Assembly (NCBI GenBank): GCA_038731605.1
Contig: JAVYQP010000002.1
Span: forward strand, 62,001 to 126,000
DNA length: 64,000 bases
Source of the DNA: WYZ-LMO2 sp038731605
Lineage (GTDB): Archaea; Halobacteriota; Archaeoglobi; Archaeoglobales; Archaeoglobaceae
Direction of reading: 5' to 3'
Part shown: positions 58,841-64,000 of the stretch, one piece after another
Numbering within the stretch: position 1 is the first letter of the stretch
How the letters are laid out: each line of letters opens with the position of its first letter
Translations under genes and position numbers: made by a program
Notes under the pieces: generated by a model
Database searches by the model: none
Told to the model about the DNA's origin: nothing
Seen by the model: the letters and a program-made list of their open reading frames with translations, nothing else

Positions 58841-59334
58841 ACTTCTAAGAGTTCCTCGCTCTCCTCTTCATTCAAAACGATCGCTATGTCTGCGGAGTTC
58901 TTCAAAGCTGTTGAGAAACCTGGCTCAGCGCCGACGATGATTGTCTCCTTCCCCATCTCCATTGCCTTCATCAGCACTGCCTTGAAATCCGCATCCCTCG
59001 TGACAAGGGCGAGAACGTCGATCGAGTCGTTGTATATGAGCTCCATTGCTTCGACCGCCATTCTCACGTCTACATCTCCAGAAGTGACGATTGGCTCGAA
59101 CCCTTGGTTCTCTATCGCTTCAACGAGTTTGTCCGTTGCGTATTGATTCAGAAAAACCTTTGCGATCTTGATGTCCCCGTATTCCGTGAGAATGTCTCGT
59201 ATCTCTTTCAGATTTGTGTTAAACTCCTTCCTGAGCATGTTCGGTCCATCGACTAAAACGCCGATTTTTTTTCTTTGCGCAGATTTTCTCTTCGAGAGGT
59301 AGTCTTTTATTCTCTGGATCTTTGAACTTTTCAT
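58837..59334 (-). CDS. NYN/LabA-like domain protein (TIGR00288 type)
   Basis: A 165-residue protein with a PIN-like NYN nuclease fold. Acidic residues expected at the active site are in GVLVDGPNMLRKEF (Asp about 29), SGDVDVRMAVEAMEL (Asp about 87) and LVTRDADFKAVLMKAME (Asp about 114). A basic N-terminal tail (SKIQRIKDYLSKRKSAQRKK) suggests RNA binding. The rest, including ETIIVGAEPGFS, is typical of the family; the RNA target is unknown. It is divergent to the HTH gene and overlaps the ATP-grasp gene. Confidence 0.8.
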   Translation of the reverse strand: MKSSKIQRIKDYLSKRKSAQRKKIGVLVDGPNMLRKEFNTNLKEIRDILTEYGDIKIAKVFLNQYATDKLVEAIENQGFEPIVTSGDVDVRMAVEAMELIYNDSIDVLALVTRDADFKAVLMKAMEMGKETIIVGAEPGFSTALKNSADIAIVLNEEESEELLEV

Positions 59335-59349
59335 CTCTCAAATTTTCTC

Positions 59350-59381
59350 ACGAGAATTTAAAAATTTTTTGACGAGAATAT
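59350..59381. repeat. Direct repeat near the NYN gene start
   Basis: ACGAGAAT occurs at 59350-59357 and again at 59372-59379, each followed by TTTAA within a few bases, 22 nt apart (two helical turns). Copies flank the NYN gene's TATA-like AATTTTTAAATTC on the minus strand and could be a binding site for a regulator. Confidence 0.4.
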
Positions 59382-59456
59382 TTAATATAAAAAAGGCATT
59401 TTTATGCTTTTAAGCTCAAAACTCACGGTTTTAGATAAATAACTGAATGCAAAAAA

Positions 59457-59500
59457 ATTTATATACTCATTAGTATATCTACTAAATATCTGAGGTGGTG
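59457..59500 (+). promoter_or_regulatory. Promoter of the HTH gene with two overlapping perfect palindromes
   Basis: The TATA element ATTTATATA (about 59457-59465) runs into ATATACTCATTAGTATAT (59461-59478; 7-bp arms, 4-nt centre), which overlaps TTAGTATATCTACTAA (59470-59485; 6-bp arms, 4-nt centre). A GAGGTGG ribosome site follows at 59492-59498, then the ATG at 59503. This is the expected shape of an autoregulatory operator bound by the HTH protein it precedes. Confidence 0.65.
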
Positions 59501-59502
59501 CT

Positions 59503-59865
59503 ATGGTAAGCGAGTTGACCGAAAGCGATGAGAAAGTCATAAACCTGCTCACCGAAGCTGGACTGAACCGAAACATTGCAAGAGTAGTCGTCTTTCTATC
59601 CAAAGCAGGCGAAGCGGTTTCGAGAGACATCGAAAGAGCTGCGAACTTGAGACAGCCCGAGGTTAGCCTTGCGATGAAGGAGCTCAAGGAGTGGGGGTGG
59701 GTTAAGGAGAGAGAGCTGAAGAAAAAGGGCAAGGGAAGACCGCTGAAGAGCTACAAGATGACCAAAGAGCTCAGAGAAATAGTTCAAGAGCTCGTGCAAA
59801 AGAAGAGGGAGGAGATAAAGAAGATAGAAAGAGACTTGGATGAGCTCGAGTCGATGGTGAAATGA
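59503..59865 (+). CDS. Winged-helix regulator (MarR/TrmB-like)
   Basis: A 120-residue DNA-binding protein. The winged helix spans about 17-80: NRNIARVVVFLSKAGEAVSR, then RDIERAANLRQPEVSLAMKEL (recognition helix about 44-54) and the wing WGWVKERELKKKGKGRPLK. The C-terminal third (VQELVQKKREEIKKIERDLDELESMVK) is a coiled coil for dimerisation. Two overlapping palindromes in its promoter suggest it represses itself. It overlaps the hydrolase gene by 4 nt, so the hydrolase is under the same control. Confidence 0.85.
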   Translation: MVSELTESDEKVINLLTEAGLNRNIARVVVFLSKAGEAVSRDIERAANLRQPEVSLAMKELKEWGWVKERELKKKGKGRPLKSYKMTKELREIVQELVQKKREEIKKIERDLDELESMVK

Positions 59866-60566
59866 TCGTAGACACCTTCGTAGGCAGAAACTTTGCAAGG
59901 CTCTGCGTTTCGAAGGCGTTAATCATTTGCCATGGCTTTCCATACGAGAAAGGTTCAGTGGTGGAGAAGGGATACAGCGAACTTGCGGAACTTTTTTCGG
60001 AGATAGAGCCAACTCTCATCTTTGATTTTTCTGGTTGTGGAAACAGCAAAGGGTATTTCAGCGTTGGGAATTGGATCGAAGACTTGGAAAGAGTTGCAAA
60101 GAACTTCAAGAGTGTCTCGATTCTTGGCTACAGCATGGGCGCTCTTGTTGCGATGAAAACCGCACCACTGCTGAAAAACCTTGAGAAACTGATCTTGGTT
60201 GCTCCACCCTTGCCAGAGATCTTTGAGAGTTCAAGGCTAAAAGAAATGCACGCTCATGCGCTCGAAATAATGAGAATCGGAAGCTTTGAGGAATTTAGCA
60301 AAGAAATCCTCGAGCTTCGGAGCGAAGATTTGCTAAGCCCCTTGAGCAATCTGAAGTCAGAAAAGCTCGTTGTCCACGGAACGAAAGACGACGTCGTGCC
60401 ATACAATTGTGGTTTGAAAGTCTTTGAAGCTCTAAGCGAGCCTAAGAGCTTTTTGAAAGTCGTGAACGGTGATCACTTCCTTAGGAGAAATGAAAAAGTG
60501 ATGAAAAAAGTTGTCGAGTGGTTTAAGGGCGAAATAAAGAATAGGGTAATAGAGATCACGGTTTAA
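59862..60566 (+). CDS. Alpha/beta hydrolase
   Basis: A 234-residue alpha/beta-fold hydrolase. The nucleophile elbow is ILGYSMGALVAM (Ser about 88), the acid is in VVHGTKDDVVPYN (Asp about 175), and the His is in NGDHFLRRN (about 207). FDFSGCGNSKGYFSVGNWIEDLE gives the canonical oxyanion region. It has no signal peptide. Esterase, thioesterase or C-C hydrolase activity all remain open. Coupled to the HTH gene, and its end overlaps adk, convergent, by 11 nt. Confidence 0.8.
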   Translation: MIVDTFVGRNFARLCVSKALIICHGFPYEKGSVVEKGYSELAELFSEIEPTLIFDFSGCGNSKGYFSVGNWIEDLERVAKNFKSVSILGYSMGALVAMKTAPLLKNLEKLILVAPPLPEIFESSRLKEMHAHALEIMRIGSFEEFSKEILELRSEDLLSPLSNLKSEKLVVHGTKDDVVPYNCGLKVFEALSEPKSFLKVVNGDHFLRRNEKVMKKVVEWFKGEIKNRVIEITV

Positions 60567-61209
60567 TTTTTTCTAAAAGCTCGAGAACCTCCTTTTTTAC
60601 ACCTTCGATGTCCTTGGTGCCATCAACATCGTATAGAATGCCCTTTTTCTTGTAGTAGTCGATAAGTGGCTCTGTGTTTTTCCTGTAAACCCTGAATCTC
60701 TCCCTCACGACCTCTTCCTTGTCGTCATCCCTCTGATAAAGCTCGCCACCGCACTTGTCGCAGATTCCGGGTTTTTTCGGCGGGCTGTAGATTAGATGGT
60801 AGATCGCCCCACATTTTCTGCAGGTTCTGCGGTTCACGATTCTCTTCACAACTTCTTCCTCAGGAACGTTCACATTTATCACAGCGTCGATCTTCTTTCC
60901 CATCTCCTTGAGCATTTTGTCCAACGCTTCCGCCTGGGTCAAGGTTCTTGGGAATCCGTCGAGGATGAAACCCTTTTCGCAGTCTTTTTGCGCAAGTCTC
61001 TCCCTAACGATTCCGATAACAATCTCGTCTGGGGCAAGCTTTCCTTGATCCATGAATTCCTTGGCCTTTTTTCCAAGCTCAGTTCCTTTTGCAACCGCCT
61101 CTCTTAGCATGTCTCCTGTGGAGATCTGCGGGATTCCGTATCTCTCCATTATAATCTTCGCTTGCGTTCCTTTTCCCGCTCCGGGAGCTCCGAGTAAAAT
61201 CAGATTCAT
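60556..61209 (-). CDS. adk: Adenylate kinase with zinc-binding lid
   Basis: Interconverts ATP+AMP and 2 ADP. The 217-residue protein has the P-loop LLGAPGAGKGTQAK (about 5-18), the AMP site STGDMLREAVAKGTELG (about 31-47), DGFPRTLTQAEAL (about 84-96) and a LID domain with four cysteines in CRKCGAIYH and CDKCGGELYQ (about 130-156) that bind zinc. This is the long bacterial-type enzyme rather than the short archaeal AdkA. Usual length. Confidence 0.95.
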   Translation of the reverse strand: MNLILLGAPGAGKGTQAKIIMERYGIPQISTGDMLREAVAKGTELGKKAKEFMDQGKLAPDEIVIGIVRERLAQKDCEKGFILDGFPRTLTQAEALDKMLKEMGKKIDAVINVNVPEEEVVKRIVNRRTCRKCGAIYHLIYSPPKKPGICDKCGGELYQRDDDKEEVVRERFRVYRKNTEPLIDYYKKKGILYDVDGTKDIEGVKKEVLELLEKIKP

Positions 61210-61233
61210 ACTCGTTTTTGCTCGAGTCCATTC

Positions 61234-61707
61234 TTAAAGCTTTTCTATTTTTGCCCAACGTTCAAACTGGAAAACAAATGCGTAATACCAAAGGAGAAAG
61301 GTTAGTGCGAGCAACAGTTCGAGAAGGGACTGCGAAAGTTCAGTGCGAAAAATTGCGAGCAGAATTAAAAAGCAGAGAAAAACGAAATTGACGAACTTCG
61401 CATAACTGAGGCTTCTCGGGGAGAGAAGGATTATGCCGAGAACAAAGGAAATCACGAATCCGAGAAAAATCGAAATTGCAAAAGTTCCAGAGCGCATGAA
61501 AGCCATTAGAGATAAGAAGATGAAGGCTGAGGTAAAGAAGCTTCCCCCAGCTTTCGAAGCGTCGGATCTCAGTATTTCTGCAGAGTAGATCAGTCCGAGG
61601 ATCCCAGTGATTAATAAAAAAGCTCTAACTCCGCCAATTTCGAACTTTGTGACGATATCGGCTAACATAGGTAGCGGAACGAGCAAAGAGATGCGAGACG
61701 AGTCCAT
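61234..61707 (-). CDS. Small polytopic membrane protein
   Basis: A 157-residue hydrophobic protein with about five transmembrane helices, for example AFLLITGILGLIYSAEI, FTSAFIFLSLMAFM, FAISIFLGFVISFVLGIILL and LLLALTFLLWYYAFVF. I do not recognise the family. It precedes adk in the same direction at a distance of 24 nt, so it may share its transcript. The start at 61707 has no obvious ribosome site; a later ATG (12 codons in, MLADIVTKF) is possible. Confidence 0.55.
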   Translation of the reverse strand: MDSSRISLLVPLPMLADIVTKFEIGGVRAFLLITGILGLIYSAEILRSDASKAGGSFFTSAFIFLSLMAFMRSGTFAISIFLGFVISFVLGIILLSPRSLSYAKFVNFVFLCFLILLAIFRTELSQSLLELLLALTFLLWYYAFVFQFERWAKIEKL

Positions 61708-61836
61708 GTTTTGAATTCGAAGCCAGTTTAAAAAGACATCGGGAGCTTTTTAATGTTTTTTGGTTATACACAAAGCAGAGTTCAGTTCATAGGAATCATT
61801 TAGTAAAGCTTATCAATAATACCATTAGCGAAATTC

Positions 61837-62289
61837 ATGGATCTACAAACTCTGTTGATTTCGACTCTCGGTGCGTTAGCAGTGATTTCCGCAGTCGGTG
61901 CATGGCTCACGAGGGACAACTTCTATTCAGCGCTTTACATGTCCGTTGCGATGATCTTTGTCGCTGGAATCTACGCTGTTTTCAATTTACAGCCAGCAGT
62001 TGTGCTTATAACGCTTGTATTCGTTGGTGCAGTCGGAATTGTAACAATCGCAGTCGCAGCGACCTTTAGGGCAAAAACGACGAGGAAGATAAATCTTCTT
62101 TGGACTCTTCCAATCCTAGTGGTGCTCGCAATTGTCGCCTACACTTACAGCGAAGTGCAAAAAATCTCCATCTCATCCACGGGACTCGAGTTCGTTGGTG
62201 ACTACTTCTTGTTGATCGTCTTCTTGATTTCGATGATGGTTTTGGTTATGCTCTCTGCAATAAAAATCCTTAGGAGGGTTGGGATGTGA
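61837..62289 (+). CDS. fqoJ: F420H2/NADH:quinone oxidoreductase subunit J
   Basis: NuoJ/FpoJ-like membrane subunit of 150 residues with five helices (LLISTLGALAVISAVGAWL; YMSVAMIFVAGIYAVF; VVLITLVFVGAVGIVTIAVAA; LPILVVLAIVAYTYS; YFLLIVFLISMMVLVMLS). The second and third helices have the family pattern ALY.....F..GI.Y. It is first of an operon with subunits K and M-like; the K start overlaps its stop. In Archaeoglobus such genes encode F420H2:quinone oxidoreductase (Fqo). Whether this copy uses F420H2 is inferred from lineage. Confidence 0.85.
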   Translation: MDLQTLLISTLGALAVISAVGAWLTRDNFYSALYMSVAMIFVAGIYAVFNLQPAVVLITLVFVGAVGIVTIAVAATFRAKTTRKINLLWTLPILVVLAIVAYTYSEVQKISISSTGLEFVGDYFLLIVFLISMMVLVMLSAIKILRRVGM

Positions 62290-62576
62290 TCGTCGCAATT
62301 GCGGTGGCGTTGCTGATAGTGTCTTACCTTATGGCAATCTCTGCAAAAGATCTGGTTAGATTACTGATAAGCCTCGAACTGATGTTCTCAGCGGTTTTCT
62401 TGGCAATACTGCCTCTGTTTTCGATCTCAGCAACGATGGCTTTCGCGATTCTCTTGGTTGCGATCTTCACGAGTAGTGCAGAGCTCTTGGTTTTGATAAC
62501 AGCAATCGTAATCACCGACAAAATGAGGAAAGGAGTCGAAGTGGAGAAAGTATCGGTTGGGGGTGATATCGTTTGA
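62286..62576 (+). CDS. fqoK: F420H2/NADH:quinone oxidoreductase subunit K
   Basis: NuoK/FpoK-like proton-pathway subunit of 96 residues with three helices. The two conserved glutamates inside membrane helices are visible: LLISLELMFSAVFLAILP (Glu about 33) and TSSAELLVLITAIVI (Glu about 70). The start GTG overlaps the fqoJ stop (4 nt) and the stop overlaps the TTG of the next gene. Confidence 0.9.
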   Translation: MIVAIAVALLIVSYLMAISAKDLVRLLISLELMFSAVFLAILPLFSISATMAFAILLVAIFTSSAELLVLITAIVITDKMRKGVEVEKVSVGGDIV

Positions 62577-64000
62577 CACCATTTCTTGCACTTCTCCTGA
62601 TCCCATTGCTCGTAACCTTCATCTCCCCAATGCTTGAACGAAGGGTTGCAACTTGGGTTTCTGCAATTGCTTTTCTGATTCCAATGCTTTCAGCCCTTTA
62701 CGGTCTCTTGACTTCCCATAAAGGCGAAGAACTGCTAATCGCATTGCCTAATCCGGTTGGGGACTTCTACTTGCTCTACGATCCCGTCAGCCATGCGTTT
62801 GGCTTCACGATCTGCTTGGTTTCGGCGATGGTCGCAATTTACTCTTTGCCTTACATGAAGCATAGATTTGAGGAAATGCATGCAAACGAGGAGAAGGAGT
62901 TCAGAAAATACTGGTTCCTCTACAACCTCTACGCAGTAGCGATGCTCTGGCTTGTTTACAGCGGAAACTTCCTCTTGCTCTACATTTTCCTCGAGATCTC
63001 CTTGCTTGCATCGTTTATGCTAATTTACCTCTACGGCTACGGGAACAGACAGTGGGTGGGAATTCTTTACTTTATCTGGACGCACATCGCAGGTGTTTTG
63101 GCGTTGCTTGGGTTCTTGATGATCGCATTTGAAAATCAAACGCTCGCAATCAACGCAATCAAAGCAGTCGGATTCTTGCCATGGCTTTTCATATTCTTGG
63201 GCATGGTGGTTAAGCTCCCTGGTTTAGGACCGCACATCTGGCTTCCATGGGCTCACGCCGAAGCGCCTACACCAGTTAGTGCATTGCTGAGTCCGTTAAC
63301 AGTTGGATTGGCTGGTTACGTTCTGTTTAGAGTTTACCTCATAGACAGCTCATTCGTCGTGGAGTTTAGAGACCTGATAATACTCTATGCGTTGCTTTCA
63401 AGCGTATACGCTGGACTCAGCGTCTTCAAGCAGAGAGACTACAAGAGACTATTGGCTTATTCAACGGTTTCGCAGATGGGATACGTTCTCATTGCACTTT
63501 GCCTTGGGTCCTATGGACTAATAGGGCTCGTAGTTCAATACATGAGCCATGCTTTTGGAAAAGCGATCCTGTTCATGACCGCTGGTGCTATAATAGCGAC
63601 GTTCCATGGATTGCGTAGTCTTGACAAAATGCGTGGAATGCACGAGTTCATACCAACGATTGCGAACGCAGCGCTTATTGGTTTCATGACGCTCAGCGGT
63701 ATAATTACGATCGGAATGTTCGCAGAGTTCTACATCTTAGTCGGGTTGACAAAGATCTATGGGCTGAATCTGGCGATAGTCTCTGCGGTCGTTTTGGTCT
63801 TCATAATCTCAGGGCTTTACAGCTTCTACACGATGCGCTCGATATACTATGGGACTCCATTGAAATACGAGAAACCAAGGTTTAGCAGACTGCTCGACGT
63901 TCCGCTTTACGCAATTGCGTTCTTCAGCGTAGCCTTCATCTTCCCACCACTTGCACCAGCACTCTTAGACGGCATTAAGGCGGTTGTGGGGGTGATACCG
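62573..64000 (+). CDS. fqoM: F420H2/NADH:quinone oxidoreductase proton-pumping subunit (M-like), 3' end cut by the window edge
   Basis: An antiporter-like subunit of complex I type, 476 codons present and still open at the right edge. The start is a TTG at 62573 overlapping the fqoK stop, after a GGGGGTGAT ribosome site. About 13 helices are readable. The motif LPWAHAEAPTPVSALLSPLT (about 225-244) marks the M-type subunit (HAEAPT) rather than L, and Lys in FLGMVVKLPGLGPHIW (about 213) and Glu in LLLYIFLEISLL (about 142) are the usual proton-path residues. LAYSTVSQMGYVLIAL (about 298) is the second signature. L and N subunits should follow outside the window. Confidence 0.9.
   Translation, partial: MTPFLALLLIPLLVTFISPMLERRVATWVSAIAFLIPMLSALYGLLTSHKGEELLIALPNPVGDFYLLYDPVSHAFGFTICLVSAMVAIYSLPYMKHRFEEMHANEEKEFRKYWFLYNLYAVAMLWLVYSGNFLLLYIFLEISLLASFMLIYLYGYGNRQWVGILYFIWTHIAGVLALLGFLMIAFENQTLAINAIKAVGFLPWLFIFLGMVVKLPGLGPHIWLPWAHAEAPTPVSALLSPLTVGLAGYVLFRVYLIDSSFVVEFRDLIILYALLSSVYAGLSVFKQRDYKRLLAYSTVSQMGYVLIALCLGSYGLIGLVVQYMSHAFGKAILFMTAGAIIATFHGLRSLDKMRGMHEFIPTIANAALIGFMTLSGIITIGMFAEFYILVGLTKIYGLNLAIVSAVVLVFIISGLYSFYTMRSIYYGTPLKYEKPRFSRLLDVPLYAIAFFSVAFIFPPLAPALLDGIKAVVGVIP

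Overview
The window is archaeal chromosome, most probably from an Archaeoglobales member (Archaeoglobus, Ferroglobus or Geoglobus type). The evidence is archaeal information-processing genes (FEN-1, Hef, Alba, Rio1, KH protein, class I GluRS of the archaeal kind), TATA boxes about 25 nt ahead of start codons with many apparently leaderless genes, C1-cofactor genes (mptE, a dihydropteroate-synthase-like gene, an mfnD-like ligase), a beta-oxidation operon, a pentaheme cytochrome c, and a membrane complex-I/F420H2 dehydrogenase operon (subunits J, K and an M-like subunit) running off the right edge. A phenylacetate-CoA ligase-type gene and the multiheme cytochrome lean towards Ferroglobus or Geoglobus, but the genus cannot be fixed from the sequence alone.

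Layout. Positions 1-686 hold the 5' part of fen (minus strand). Positions 687-1249 are a gene-free CRISPR leader with an internal duplication, followed by a 35-repeat CRISPR array (1250-3874) with no cas gene in the window. The array ends in a truncated repeat that abuts a gene of the ATC-hydrolase type. Positions 4732-12134 form a plus-strand run: cobT-like, gatB, glycosyltransferase, a secreted/membrane protein, rio1, KH protein, topA. A small HTH gene and a ten-cluster polyferredoxin follow. Positions 13697-18064 are a minus-strand fatty-acid beta-oxidation operon (thiolase, DUF35 partner, acyl-CoA dehydrogenase, enoyl-CoA hydratase, 3-hydroxyacyl-CoA dehydrogenase), next to a DUF2284/Lrp pair and UPF0058. 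The Hef helicase-nuclease is at 19603-21846.

Positions 21962-23992 look accessory: a protein with two tandem PD-(D/E)XK nuclease-like domains preceded by a frameshifted gene, beside tRNA-Thr. Positions 24858-31214 carry ileS, mptE, a small NMD3-like gene, gltX, alba and a DUF371 gene. Positions 31170-33900 are a translationally coupled CoA-ligase / 29-residue membrane peptide / sodium:solute symporter unit. Positions 33950-37942 hold the DHPS-like gene, riboflavin synthase, a class V aminotransferase, FAD synthetase and a nicotinamidase-like gene. Positions 38050-45143 are rich in exported proteins (lipoproteins, a Met-rich protein, a pilin-signal protein with a DNRLRE-type C-terminus) plus moaC and tRNA-Gly.

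Positions 45189-53197 hold an AIM24/TPP-enzyme pair, a CDP-alcohol phosphatidyltransferase, hisG, fdhD, a DUF401 permease and ppsA. Positions 53201-56334 hold a TctA-type permease and a three-gene export cassette resembling the DUF6230/DUF6114 pairs of actinobacteria, divergent from the pentaheme cytochrome. The right end carries an mfnD-like ATP-grasp gene, a NYN-domain gene, a self-operator-like HTH gene with a hydrolase, adk, and the fqo/fpo genes. Functionally the window supports tetrahydromethanopterin, methanofuran and flavin cofactor synthesis, fatty-acid and aromatic-acid activation, and F420H2/quinone respiration.

The least explained items are the tandem-nuclease/frameshift locus, the two-generation CRISPR array with its duplicated leader, the inverted repeat around the alba start, and the DUF6114-like export cassette. 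All identifications come from reading translations and motifs by eye; no database search was run.
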